A DNA stretch of 41,901 nt from Gemmatimonadaceae bacterium (lineage in GTDB: Bacteria > Gemmatimonadota > Gemmatimonadetes > Gemmatimonadales > Gemmatimonadaceae). Under the pieces are notes generated by a model. The model had not been told where the DNA came from and did not search any database. It was given only the letters and a program-made list of their open reading frames with translations. Location of the stretch: contig DASYSS010000074.1 of the NCBI GenBank assembly GCA_036003045.1, positions 1 to 41,901 of the forward strand. The letters run 5' to 3'. The position numbers and the translations under genes are program-made. Positions 14,311 to 22,796 of the stretch are shown piece by piece; the first letter of the stretch is position 1; each line of letters starts with the position of its first letter.

Positions 14311-15453
14311 TCAGCTTTCTTCAGCAGCTGCGATTCTCGCGTAATACTGTCTCTTGAACTCCTCGAGCACTCCATCCGAGAACAGCTCATCCGCGATCGC
14401 CGCGATTTGCTCGGCGTCTTGCCACGCCGCGTGCAGCGCATCGAGCTCGCCGCGCATCGCTTTTCGCTCGATGTCCTCGTTCGCCGCCATTTCCAGCGCG
14501 AGTCGATCGACAGCCGGCAACCTATATAGAGGCGTCTGTTCGTCGCTTCCCGTCCCGCCGCGCCCCCAGAACGACCGATTCGCCAACTGCAGCGCGAGCC
14601 GCTCCGAGAACGAGCCTTTCGGCGGAGTCTCCTCCCGCCTCGGCGCATCGGGAAATCGGCCCCACGACGTGCGCATGGCGAGTGACGCGACGCGCGTGAA
14701 GTAGCCTTCGGGATCGCCGGCTTCGTCGAGCTTGTCGATCGCGTGCGACACTTCCGTGCTGCTCGCGACGCCGAAGTTGAGAGTGGCGAGCATTTTTCCC
14801 GCGACGCGCAGCGCGGGCGACTCCGACAGCGTCGCGATTCCGTTGTCGTGGTGGAGACGAAGCTGCCACGGCGCATCGAGCTCCGGACGCACCAGCTCCG
14901 CCGCGCCGAGGTGCGAGTAGCGAACCGTAACCGTGTGGCCCTGCTCGTCGCCGGTGCGGAGCAGAATTCCATTCTTGCGACGGAACGTGCGCATCCTCAG
15001 CACCGCGTCGTCGCTCAGCCCGACCGCATGCGCGTAATGCACCAGCGCACCGGCGACTCCGCGCACGATGAGCTGAGCACCGCGCGTGATCAGTCCGCGT
15101 TGATGCTCATGATCCGGCTCGATGCGCGCGAGGCGAGCGCCGTAGCGCCAGCTCGCGATCTCGGGCAACAGCGCGGGACCGATGCGAACGAGCTCGAAGC
15201 TTCCACGAAAACGCGCGAGCCCGATGTTGTCGGTCGACATCCGCAGACGAGTTCCGCGGAACAACCGCTCACCCTCGTCGATCGCTTCCCAGCGTTCCTC
15301 GAGCGGAGTGAGATTCCATCGCCCGCACCGCGTGCAGATCACCCACAGCCGGCCCTTCTTGGTGTCAAACGCGAGCCGGCGGCCGACCGGAAACGTCGGC
15401 AAGAAGTGGTTGGCGCCGAGGTCGGAGTGACAGAAGAGACAGGTCGTGTACAC
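14311..15453 (-). CDS. Conserved-looking protein with N-terminal zinc ribbon
   Basis: This 380-residue soluble protein begins with a likely zinc ribbon: CLFCH (5-9) and CTRCGRWN (~40-47) flank a short beta region, giving two CxxC pairs. The remainder is an alpha/beta mixture without membrane segments; FELVRIGPALLPEIASWRYG and the acidic, helical C-terminus (DRLALEMAANEDIERKAMRGELDALHAAWQDAEQIAAIADELF) are its most distinctive parts. The tail resembles helical scaffolds and probably packs as a coiled coil. I cannot assign a family or reaction. It stands alone, converging on the SARP-like regulator and preceded by a structured intergenic region, so context adds little. Confidence 0.7.
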   Translation of the reverse strand: MYTTCLFCHSDLGANHFLPTFPVGRRLAFDTKKGRLWVICTRCGRWNLTPLEERWEAIDEGERLFRGTRLRMSTDNIGLARFRGSFELVRIGPALLPEIASWRYGARLARIEPDHEHQRGLITRGAQLIVRGVAGALVHYAHAVGLSDDAVLRMRTFRRKNGILLRTGDEQGHTVTVRYSHLGAAELVRPELDAPWQLRLHHDNGIATLSESPALRVAGKMLATLNFGVASSTEVSHAIDKLDEAGDPEGYFTRVASLAMRTSWGRFPDAPRREETPPKGSFSERLALQLANRSFWGRGGTGSDEQTPLYRLPAVDRLALEMAANEDIERKAMRGELDALHAAWQDAEQIAAIADELFSDGVLEEFKRQYYARIAAAEES

Positions 15454-15555
15454 GCTTTCAGGGTACGCTTAGTTCGGCTGACGGGATAGTGGTCGATTGT
15501 TTACGGGCTGTAAGGGCGGGTCGGACTGAGTTCTGGCGTGGCGGCCCGGGGCGTG

Positions 15556-15646
15556 AGACCAGCATCGAGCATAAAGCATCGAGACAAGAGGGGTGAGAGC
15601 TGCGTTGAACTTCAACATCTCGACGCTGACCCCTCGATGCCGGTCT
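15556..15646. repeat. Nested hairpin between two leftward genes
   Basis: AGACCAGCATCGAG (15556-15569) pairs with CTCGATGCCGGTCT (15633-15646) with one mismatch. Inside lie a second GCATCGAG copy (15576-15583) and the small palindrome GTTGAACTTCAAC (15604-15616). It sits in the ~250-bp gap between the zinc-ribbon gene and the alcohol dehydrogenase. It may be a terminator-like or REP-like structure; no T-run follows. Confidence 0.5.
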
Positions 15647-15702
15647 GAGACCTGCGACCCACGCAGCGTCAGCACGATGCAACGCCGTTCGCCTCTTTCG
15701 CC

Positions 15703-16788
15703 TCAATTCGGGACGATTACCGCCTTGATCGCCGTCCTCTTCTCCACCGCCGCCAACGCCTCCCCGGCCTTCTCCAACGAAAACCGTCCCGACACCATCT
15801 CCCTCCACGGCTTCAACGCACCGAACCGCGCCGTCAACGACACTGCTCTATGGAAGTGATCGTACCTCGACCCCCAGCATCCCTTGAGCTCGACGTGCTT
15901 CCGGTTGAGCTGCCAGTGCGGATGCATCTCGATCGCGCCGTTGTCGGTGTAGTGCCCGCACACGACGACTCGTCCTCCGTCGCGCACCATGTCGAGCGCT
16001 TGGCTCACCGCGTCCGCCGATCCGCTCGCCTCGATGACGACGTCGACGCCCCGTCCACCCGTCCACCCGTTCACCTGTCCACCTCTTTCCTTGGGCGGAA
16101 TATCCAAACCCAACACCTGCGTCGCCCCCATCCGCTTCGCAAACGCCAGCCGATCCTTCGGCGCGCCGACGGCGATGATCTCACCCGCGCCTGACAACGA
16201 CGAAAACGCGACACACGATTGACCAACCGGCCCGACGCCGAGCACCGCGACCGATTCGTCGAGGCGGATCTGCGCCATGTCGACCGCGTGCAGTGCGGTG
16301 ACGAGTCCACACCCTCCGCCGATGAACGTGTCCGGATCGAGATCCTTCGGAATCTTGATCATCTTCACGCCCGACTTCATCCAAATCGCTTCCGCCCATC
16401 CGCCCAACAACCCTTCGTTCGAGCTGTAGGAGATGCCGTAGACCTTGCGATTCGGACACTTGGTCGGCTGCCGCGCGACGAGACAGTACCAGCAATTGTT
16501 GCACGTCTCGTGGACGTCGAGAAACGTGACCGTATCCCCTTCCTTGATCGCCTCGCCGCTGATGTCGGTGAGATTCCCGCGCGCCTTGTGGACGACGCCG
16601 ACGGAGACGTGGCCGGGGATGATCGGGAACGGGACCTGGAGACGCCCGTGATGCAGATGGACGTCGGTCCCGCAGACTTCAGAATAGAGAGTTCTCAAAA
16701 CCGCCGCGCCGGGCTCGAGCTGTGGCTCTTTGATCTCTGTTACGGTCAGCGGCGCACGGGGCGCGGACATCACGACTGCTTTCGGCAT
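15703..16788 (-). CDS. Zinc-dependent alcohol dehydrogenase (MDR family)
   Basis: The ATG at 16788 begins MPKAVVMSAPRAPLTV, the usual first strand of the family; 36 extra open codons upstream are not protein-like. The 361-residue protein has catalytic Cys in EVCGTD and His in PGHVSVG, four structural-zinc cysteines in ETCNNCWYCLVARQPTKC, and the NAD(P) fold signature VLGVGPVGQS (GxGxxG). The usual Glu after the catalytic His (GHE) is Val here, which is worth noting. It should oxidise an alcohol or reduce an aldehyde with NAD(P). An insertion of about ten residues (around 234-246, GGQVNGWTGG) is encoded by an 8-bp simple repeat. No obvious operon partner. Confidence 0.88.
   Translation of the reverse strand: MPKAVVMSAPRAPLTVTEIKEPQLEPGAAVLRTLYSEVCGTDVHLHHGRLQVPFPIIPGHVSVGVVHKARGNLTDISGEAIKEGDTVTFLDVHETCNNCWYCLVARQPTKCPNRKVYGISYSSNEGLLGGWAEAIWMKSGVKMIKIPKDLDPDTFIGGGCGLVTALHAVDMAQIRLDESVAVLGVGPVGQSCVAFSSLSGAGEIIAVGAPKDRLAFAKRMGATQVLGLDIPPKERGGQVNGWTGGRGVDVVIEASGSADAVSQALDMVRDGGRVVVCGHYTDNGAIEMHPHWQLNRKHVELKGCWGSRYDHFHRAVSLTARFGALKPWREMVSGRFSLEKAGEALAAVEKRTAIKAVIVPN
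16050..16083. repeat. 8-bp repeat inside alcohol dehydrogenase gene
   Basis: Four imperfect copies of CGTCCACC lie head to tail within the coding sequence, matching the octamer at 3291-3340. Because 8 is not a multiple of 3, gain or loss of a single unit would shift the frame of the dehydrogenase. Confidence 0.8.
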
Positions 16789-17035
16789 GGTCTCGGATGG
16801 TGAAGACGTATCGCGGGTGTGACCCGCGGCGTGACTGGCCTGACTGGCGTGACTAATGAAGGCCAGGGAACGCGAAAACGCGAGTGCTCGTTGCACTCGG
16901 AGTGCACCGCGCGCGGCTGTTGGTTCGCGCCGTGCCTGTCGCGGCCGCCTGTCGCTGACGACTAGAGTGCCCGGCGCCGCAGCGATCGCGTTTAAGCCAC
17001 TCCGTCAACCCAGCCAGGCCGGCCGAGCCTACGGA

Positions 17036-17791
17036 CTACCAGTGTATAGAGGCACCGAGTCCAAATCCTCGAGTCCGAGTGTCGAACAGGAACCGATCAC
17101 TCTCGTAGTTCACCGACAGGTACCGGTATGCCGCACCGAGCGCGACTCTCGACCACACGTCGTACCCGGCCATTACGTATCCCTGCCACGTCCCGTGCGA
17201 CCCGCCGCCGCCGCCGTCGCCGCCGATGATCACGTGGACCTTCTTGTACGGCGTTGCGCGGAATCGAGCGCCGACGGTCGCGTCGACCCACTGCTGCGTG
17301 ATCGAATGCGGGTTCGTCGGCCGCCGTGCGACATCGACGTCGATCGTCGTCTTCAAATCCCAGTAGCGAAATCCGCCGAGGAAGTCGACCGCCCACATCT
17401 GATTGCCGATCGTGTAGCCGCCGACCGGCTGGATGATCGTCTCCTTCTGCTTGAGCTCGAGTTGCCCCGTGTCGCCGCGGACCGCGAACACGGCTTCGTT
17501 GCCGAGCGAGGCGTAGATCCCATCGAAGCCGGCCATCCATGGCCCACGACGCGCTTCGGCGTAGCCCATGATGCCGAACTTGAGTGATTTCAGAATGTCG
17601 TGAAAACTGATGTTGACGTCGGTCGCGACGGGTCCGACGCCGACGCGACCGTGGAGCGACGACATCCAGAGATACGGTGTGACGTCGAAGCGCCAGTGTC
17701 CGCTCGTGTCGATCTGCGCCCCCGCACGCTCGCCCGCGATCGCGAACGCCGCGGCGCAGGTCGTCAACGTCACCCTTACTGCCCGCCTCAT
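17036..17791 (-). CDS. Outer-membrane beta-barrel protein
   Basis: From the ATG at 17791 (a second ATG four codons upstream is possible) the 251-residue protein has a signal peptide ending at AGAQ and then alternating beta strands typical of small outer-membrane barrels: WRFDVTPYLWMSSLHGRVGVG, FGIMGYAEARRGPWMAGFDGIYASLG and the terminal strand GFGLGASIHW, which ends in an aromatic residue as in BamA substrates. A Gly-run (GGDGGGGG) lies in one loop. It resembles outer-membrane proteins of unknown function with a YLW motif after the first strand. It is divergent from another barrel-type gene at 17986, with a ~195-bp shared promoter region. Function: possibly passive diffusion or envelope structure; not determinable. 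Confidence 0.8.
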   Translation of the reverse strand: MRRAVRVTLTTCAAAFAIAGERAGAQIDTSGHWRFDVTPYLWMSSLHGRVGVGPVATDVNISFHDILKSLKFGIMGYAEARRGPWMAGFDGIYASLGNEAVFAVRGDTGQLELKQKETIIQPVGGYTIGNQMWAVDFLGGFRYWDLKTTIDVDVARRPTNPHSITQQWVDATVGARFRATPYKKVHVIIGGDGGGGGSHGTWQGYVMAGYDVWSRVALGAAYRYLSVNYESDRFLFDTRTRGFGLGASIHW

Positions 17792-17985
17792 CGGCCAATC
17801 CAAGCAGAGAAGCGCGGAAGATTGGCGTCACGTTGGCCGAAAGACATGCGACTTTGGACGCACTCGAGACTGCAACTTCGCAGCTGATGGAGGCGCGATC
17901 GTTGGGGAAGTCCCGTTTACCAAAGTCCCCTCGCCTGCGCCCGCGGACGCTCATAAAAAGCATTTCTCCATTTCGAGATGTGCCG

Positions 17986-18897
17986 ATGGTAAACGATCCC
18001 AACGGTCCCCGCCCCCTGATCCGCACGCTCGCCCCGTTCGCGATTGCTCTCGAGATCGCGGCCGTGCTCACGACGCCGCTTTCCGCTCAGAGCTCGAGCG
18101 GCGGCCCCTCTGAAGACCAACTCGCCAAAGCATCGCAGAACCCGGTCGCGAACCTCGTTTCGTTTCCGCTGCAGTACAACTACTACACGGCGGGGGGACT
18201 TGGACCAAATAGTCAGATGGTGTTGAACGTTCAGCCGGTTCTTCCTCTCCCGATGGGCAAGCGCTGGCTGCTCGTCTCTCGCACGATCATCCCGTTCGTC
18301 AGCATTCCGTTCTCGAGCGACACCTTTCCTGTCATCACCGATTTTCGCACGGGCGGCACAGCCGACATACAGGAGCAGGCGTACATCACGCCGGCCAAGC
18401 CTGGTAAGCTCACCTGGGGCGCGGGCCCGATCTTCTCTTTTCCGACTGCCACCAACCGTTTCGTTCGGACCGGTCAGTGGGGATTCGGACCCACCGCCGT
18501 CGTCCTCGTGACGACCGGACCGTGGGTCGTCGGCATGCTGGCGAACAACATTTGGCGCATCGGCGGCGAAGCGCACGGACACGTCCTCAACACGTTCACG
18601 ACGCAGCCGTTCATCAACTTCAATCTGCCTTTCGCCTGGTCGATCACGACCGCTCCGATCATCACCGCCGATTGGAGCGCGGCCGACGGACAGAAGTGGA
18701 CTGTCCCGATCGGGATCGGTGTCGGGAAGATCACGCACATCGGAACGCAGGCGATGAGTTTTGGGATGCAGTACTACCACAACCTCAACCACCCCAGTTT
18801 CGCGGGGGCCGAGCAGATGAGGTTTCAGGCGACCTTGCTTTGGCCAACAGCGGCAGCGGCGGCGGCACGAAGCGGCAGGAGAGCAGACGATCAGTGA
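17986..18897 (+). CDS. Outer-membrane beta-barrel protein ('neuromedin U'-annotated bacterial family)
   Basis: With the ATG at 17986 the 303-residue protein begins with a basic region and a signal peptide (LIRTLAPFAIALEIAAVLTTPLSAQ). The mature sequence carries the pattern of a bacterial barrel family often mislabelled 'neuromedin U': NPVANLVSFPLQYNYY, then MVLNVQPVLPL and WLLVSRTIIPFVSIP, followed by regular amphipathic strands (GPIFSFPTA, GFGPTAVVLVTTGPWVVGMLANNIW). The C-terminal tail is Ala/Arg-rich and lacks a clean terminal aromatic, so the last residues may be unstructured. The open frame extends 51 codons upstream without signal-like sequence, hence the later start. Divergent from the barrel at 17036-17791. 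No substrate is known for the family. Confidence 0.8.
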   Translation: MVNDPNGPRPLIRTLAPFAIALEIAAVLTTPLSAQSSSGGPSEDQLAKASQNPVANLVSFPLQYNYYTAGGLGPNSQMVLNVQPVLPLPMGKRWLLVSRTIIPFVSIPFSSDTFPVITDFRTGGTADIQEQAYITPAKPGKLTWGAGPIFSFPTATNRFVRTGQWGFGPTAVVLVTTGPWVVGMLANNIWRIGGEAHGHVLNTFTTQPFINFNLPFAWSITTAPIITADWSAADGQKWTVPIGIGVGKITHIGTQAMSFGMQYYHNLNHPSFAGAEQMRFQATLLWPTAAAAAARSGRRADDQ

Positions 18898-19048
18898 CGA
18901 GGTGACCATCGGCATCGAGGTCGCCGCCGCGCTCGTGATTGTCGCCGCCCCCCACGGCACGTTCGATCCGGAGCTTCGGCGTCGTTCGGCAGTTCCGGCG
19001 TAATTGGTGCCCCCCGCTGATCACACAGGGCCTCCTGGGGGGCAATCA

Positions 19049-19690
19049 ATGTCGAATCCGTTCTGCCGTGCGGGCGCTCTCGCGATGTTCGCGTCCGCCG
19101 TCGCCGTCAACTCTTGCAAGAAAGTCGGTGCCGAGGTCGGCGCGACGAACGAGCCGCAGCAAACGGCGGTGGATGCGTACGTCTACGGCTACTCGCTCGT
19201 CACCATGGACCAAACGCGTCGGGTGATGACGAACGTCGAGACCGCCGGCGACAAGCATGCGCCAATGGGGCAATTCGCGAACATGCCCAGCTATCCCACC
19301 GCGGAGTTCAGGGACGTCACCGCACCGAACGCCAACACCCTCTATTCGGTCGCGTGGGTCGACCTGAGCGCCGAACCCTACGTCCTGTCGCTGCCCGACG
19401 AGCATGACCGCTACTACCTCATGCCCATGCTCGACGCGTGGACGAATGTCTTCCGGGCTCCCCGGACGCGAACGAGCGGAACCGGCGCGCAGCGCTATGT
19501 GATCGCGGGCCCGCATTGGAGCGGCACGCCCAACATCCCAAACGCAACCCTGCGGGCAGTGTCGGCAATACTGCGCTGGTCCGCGGAGGACAGCCCCACC
19601 CCGCGCCCCCAATGGCGAGGCCCCGCCCCTTCTCCGCCCCAAGACCTTGACGAACTCCATCTAGGTAGACACTCTACATACTGCATGTAG
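19049..19690 (+). pseudogene. Truncated DUF1254-family lipoprotein gene
   Basis: The ATG follows a G-rich ribosome binding site. The encoded N-terminus has a lipoprotein signal ending NSCK, then the DUF1254 signature VDAYVYGYSLVTMDQTRRVMTN, NMPSYPTAEFRDV, NANTLYSVAWVDL and LPDEHDRYYLMPMLDAWTNVF. These match the near-complete paralogue at 25863-27371 position by position until about codon 168. There the similarity stops and the frame runs into the right half of the nested-hairpin element (from about 19552) before terminating at 19690. The rest of DUF1254 and the whole DUF1214 domain are missing, so the product is unlikely to work. The gene has probably been broken by element insertion or recombination. 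Confidence 0.82.
19551..19625 (+). repeat. Nested-hairpin element, truncated copy (right half only)
   Basis: CGGCAATACTGC (19563-19574) and GGACAGCCCCAC (19588-19599) are the right inner and right outer arms of the element seen complete at 23046-23128 and 27616-27709. The left arms are absent, and the sequence to the left is DUF1254 coding DNA. Confidence 0.8.
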
Positions 19691-19703
19691 ATCGTCTACC
19701 TAG
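19661..19703. promoter_or_regulatory. PadR operator: nested inverted repeats
   Basis: The outer arms CTAGGTAGAC (19661-19670) and GTCTACCTAG (19694-19703) are perfect, and inner arms CTACAT (19674-19679) and ATGTAG (19685-19690) lie inside them. ATGTA/TACAT half-sites are typical of PadR operators. The dyad lies 17-59 bp upstream of the padR-type GTG, and TTGACG at 19647-19652 could be the -35 box, placing the -10 inside the dyad. Autorepression is inferred. Confidence 0.75.
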
Positions 19704-19719
19704 TCGCCCGGAGTCGTCC

Positions 19720-20082
19720 GTGTCGCCAAAGGATCCGCCGACCTCTCGCATCGAGCTGCTGCAGGGCACACTGGACTTCATCATCCTGCAAGCGCTCCGC
19801 TGGGGCCCCTGCCATGGCTACGGCATCGTCCAGCTGATCCGCTCCCAGTCGGCGAATGTGCTGCAAGTGGAGACCGGCTCTCTCTACCCGGCGCTCCAAC
19901 GGCTCATGCGCCAAGGTGCGATCTCCCAGGAATGGGGAACGTCGAGCACCGATCGCCGGGTGCGCATGTACCGCCTGACAGCGAAAGGCCGGTCTCGGCT
20001 CGCCGCCGAGCGTTCGAAGTGGGAGCAGCTGACGCAGGCGATGGCGGGGCTCATGGCGCCGCCGGCGGCGGAGGAGCGATGA
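19720..20082 (+). CDS. PadR-family transcriptional regulator (ADOP-associated type)
   Basis: The 120-residue protein starts at a GTG 6 bases after GGAG. It has the PadR winged helix: LLQGTLDFIILQALRWGPCHGYGIVQLIR, then VETGSLYPALQRLMRQGAI, and a wing RRVRMYRLTAKGRSRL, followed by one dimerisation helix ending in PAAEER. This short form is the type that precedes ADOP permeases in Acidobacteriota and Gemmatimonadota. The stop overlaps the permease start by ATGA, so the two are translated together. A nested dyad with PadR-like half-sites covers the promoter, pointing to autorepression and control of the permease. The inducing ligand is unknown. Confidence 0.93.
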   Translation: MSPKDPPTSRIELLQGTLDFIILQALRWGPCHGYGIVQLIRSQSANVLQVETGSLYPALQRLMRQGAISQEWGTSSTDRRVRMYRLTAKGRSRLAAERSKWEQLTQAMAGLMAPPAAEER

Positions 20083-22772
20083 GCGTTTTTCGATGGCCAT
20101 GGAATCGCGACCGGCAGACCGATGACTTGGCCGATGAGTTTCGCGCGCACATCGAGATGGCGGCGGCCGATCGCGTGGCGCGCGGTGAGGCGCCGTGGGA
20201 AGCGAGGGCGGCGGCGCGGCGGGAGTTTGGAAACCCCGGGCTCGTGCAAGAGATCTCGCGCGACCAGTGGGGACGAGCCGGCGTGTGGCTCGAGCGTCTC
20301 GTGCAGGACGTGCGCTTCGCGCTTCGCATGCTGCGCCGCGCGCCGGGCTTCACCACGGTGTCCATCCTGACGATCGCGCTCGGCATCGGCGCGACCACGG
20401 CGATCTTCAGCGTCGTCGACGCGACGCTGTTGCATCCGCTGCCGTTCCCACACGCCGAGCAACTGGTCCGCATCGAAGACGATTTCGCCGGAGTCGGCGG
20501 CGGCGCGCGCGACGTCGGCATGTCGACGCCCGAGTGGCGCGACCTTCAGCGCTCCGGAATCTTCCAGCAGATCTCGCCGATGTGGTTCGACGACAACAAC
20601 CTCACCGGCAGCGCGCGTCCGCAGCGCGTCGGCCAGATGAGCGTCGCGCCCAACTACTTCGCCATGCTCGGCGTCAAGCCGCAGCTCGGCGTCACGTTCG
20701 ATCCGGCCGACGCGACGCCGGGTTTCAACGAACAGGCTGTCATCAGCGACGGACTCTGGAAGCGAGCGTTCGGCGGAGACTCGAGCGTCATCGGCCGAAT
20801 CGTGCAGGTCGACTCCGATTCGTATCGGATCATCGGCGTCATGCCGTCGGGTTTCCAGCCGCCAGAGCCGACGCGCGGAGCGAGGGCAACGGACACATGG
20901 TCGGCGTTCGGCTTCAGCGGTGCACCGTTGAGCCACGAGTCGGTCGTTCGACGCACCCCTTTGTTCCCCGGAGCGATCGCGCGCTTGAACGCCGGCCTCA
21001 CCATCGCCGACGCGCAGCGCCGAGTGGACGCGCTCGTTGAAACGCTACGGCGGCAGTACCCGGAGGACTATCCGTCGCGCAGCGATTGGCGAATCCGATT
21101 GGTTCCGCTGCAAGACTACGTGATGGGCGACCTCCGGCAGCCGCTCTTGTTTCTGCTCGGAGCCGTCGTGCTCGTGCTCGGCATCGGGTGCGCGAACGTC
21201 GCGAATCTCCTGCTCGCCCGAGCGACGTCACGTGGCCGAGAGCTCGCGGTGCGCCAGGCACTCGGCGGTGCGCGCTCGCGTCTCGTGAGACAATTGCTCA
21301 CGGAAAGCATCGTGCTGTCGGCGCTTGGCGGCGTTGTCGCGATTGCGCTGCTCCTCTCGACGAGAAGTTTGTTCATCCGTCTCGTTCCCGATGGAGTTCC
21401 GCGCTTCAACGACATCACGGTCAACTGGGAGGTTCTGTCATTCGCGTTGGTCGCGTCGCTCATCGCCGGCGCCGCCTTCGGCCTGGCGCCCGCTCTGCAC
21501 GCGGGGCGGCTCGACGTGACGCGCGTGCTCAAGCAAGAAGGACGAGGCTCATCCGGCTCGAGAGAGCAACGCCGAACTCGCCGGCTGATCGTCGTCGCCG
21601 AATTCGCGCTTTCGCTCGTGTTGATGAGCGCCGCCGGTCTCCTCGCGCGAAGCTTCTGGACCATGTTGCGCGCCCCACTCGGCTTCGACGCCCACGATGT
21701 GACCGTCGTGCGAACTCGGCTGCCCTATCCGAACGATCCGAAAGAAGATCTCTATCCGACGGCCGCCGCCGAAGAGCCGTTCGCACGCGAGCTGATGCGA
21801 CGCATCAAGGAAATGCCCGGCGTCGAGAGTGTCGCGCTCGGCAGTGGAGCCGCCGTTCCCCTCGACCACCCCGAGAGAGACCAAACCCAGAGGCACATTC
21901 TCATCGATGGCGCCGAGCAAAATGGTCAGTCGGTGTTCGTCACCGGCTCGGAGGTCACGCCCGAATACTTCCATCTGCTGCGAATGTCGTTGGTGAAAGG
22001 ACGCCTGCTCGACGATTTCGACACCGAGATGGCCCCGCCGGTCGCCGTCATCAACGAGTCGATGGCGCGGACGTACTGGCCCAACGACGACCCGCTGGGA
22101 AAACGTCTCAAGTTGACCACGCGCGCCACTGAGTGGGCGACAATCGTGGGAATCGTCGCCGACGCGCGCACCGAATCGCTCGCCACGTCGAGCGTGCCGC
22201 ATCTCTACGCCAGCTTGTATCAGCGGGAAGGAAAACACCTCGCGATTTTCCTGCGCGGACGTCTCGAGACAGCGGCCGTCGGACGTGCGGTGCGCGATCA
22301 CGTGCAGGCGCTCAACTCGGCGCTTCCCGTATTCGGTGTGAGAACGCTCGACGAAACGCTGTCGGCGTCACTGGCCGTTCGACGTCTCTCGATGGAGTTG
22401 ATCGCTCTCTTCGCCGCCACCGCGCTCCTCCTCGCCGCACTCGGCATCTACGGCGTCATTTCATATATGGTAGGCGAACGCACGCACGAGATCGGCGTTC
22501 GCCTCGCTCTTGGGGCGCGGCCGTCGGATGTCATGGGGATCGTCATGCAGCAAGGAATCAGGCTCACGCTGGTTGGAGCGGCGCTCGGCCTGGCCGGCTC
22601 CCTGATCGCGTCGCGGGCCATGGCCAGTCTACTCGTCGGCGTGACTCCGACCGACCCGTTGACGTTTCTTGCCGCAGCCATCGTCTTAGCCATCGTCGCC
22701 ATGGCCGGCTGCTACTTCCCAGCCCGCCGCGCCATTCGTGTCGACCCAATCGTCGCGCTGAAAGCCTCATAG
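20079..22772 (+). CDS. ADOP-type (orphan MacB-like) ABC transporter permease
   Basis: The 897-residue protein begins with a helical N-terminal module (DDLADEFRAHIEMAAADRVARGEAPWEARAAARREFGNPG in two parts) characteristic of ADOP permeases. It then has the first MacB-like unit: a membrane helix after QDVRFALRMLRRAPGF (TIALGIGATTAIFSVVDATLL), a periplasmic core domain, and an FtsX domain with three helices around residues 350-480. A second core domain and FtsX unit follow (C-terminus RAIRVDPIVALKAS). The duplicated layout with ~8 helices is complete. No ATPase gene is adjacent, so it is an 'orphan'; a distant MacB-type ATPase may serve it. Likely role: mechanical export of a small molecule or envelope stress response, under its own PadR. 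Confidence 0.94.
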   Translation: MSVFRWPWNRDRQTDDLADEFRAHIEMAAADRVARGEAPWEARAAARREFGNPGLVQEISRDQWGRAGVWLERLVQDVRFALRMLRRAPGFTTVSILTIALGIGATTAIFSVVDATLLHPLPFPHAEQLVRIEDDFAGVGGGARDVGMSTPEWRDLQRSGIFQQISPMWFDDNNLTGSARPQRVGQMSVAPNYFAMLGVKPQLGVTFDPADATPGFNEQAVISDGLWKRAFGGDSSVIGRIVQVDSDSYRIIGVMPSGFQPPEPTRGARATDTWSAFGFSGAPLSHESVVRRTPLFPGAIARLNAGLTIADAQRRVDALVETLRRQYPEDYPSRSDWRIRLVPLQDYVMGDLRQPLLFLLGAVVLVLGIGCANVANLLLARATSRGRELAVRQALGGARSRLVRQLLTESIVLSALGGVVAIALLLSTRSLFIRLVPDGVPRFNDITVNWEVLSFALVASLIAGAAFGLAPALHAGRLDVTRVLKQEGRGSSGSREQRRTRRLIVVAEFALSLVLMSAAGLLARSFWTMLRAPLGFDAHDVTVVRTRLPYPNDPKEDLYPTAAAEEPFARELMRRIKEMPGVESVALGSGAAVPLDHPERDQTQRHILIDGAEQNGQSVFVTGSEVTPEYFHLLRMSLVKGRLLDDFDTEMAPPVAVINESMARTYWPNDDPLGKRLKLTTRATEWATIVGIVADARTESLATSSVPHLYASLYQREGKHLAIFLRGRLETAAVGRAVRDHVQALNSALPVFGVRTLDETLSASLAVRRLSMELIALFAATALLLAALGIYGVISYMVGERTHEIGVRLALGARPSDVMGIVMQQGIRLTLVGAALGLAGSLIASRAMASLLVGVTPTDPLTFLAAAIVLAIVAMAGCYFPARRAIRVDPIVALKAS

Positions 22773-22796
22773 CCTTACACGCGCTCGGACCGACAC

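Noticed and set aside
17097..18071. 324-codon - strand frame spanning the divergent barrel genes
   Set aside because: Arg-rich shadow of the barrel genes, without signal peptide or motif.
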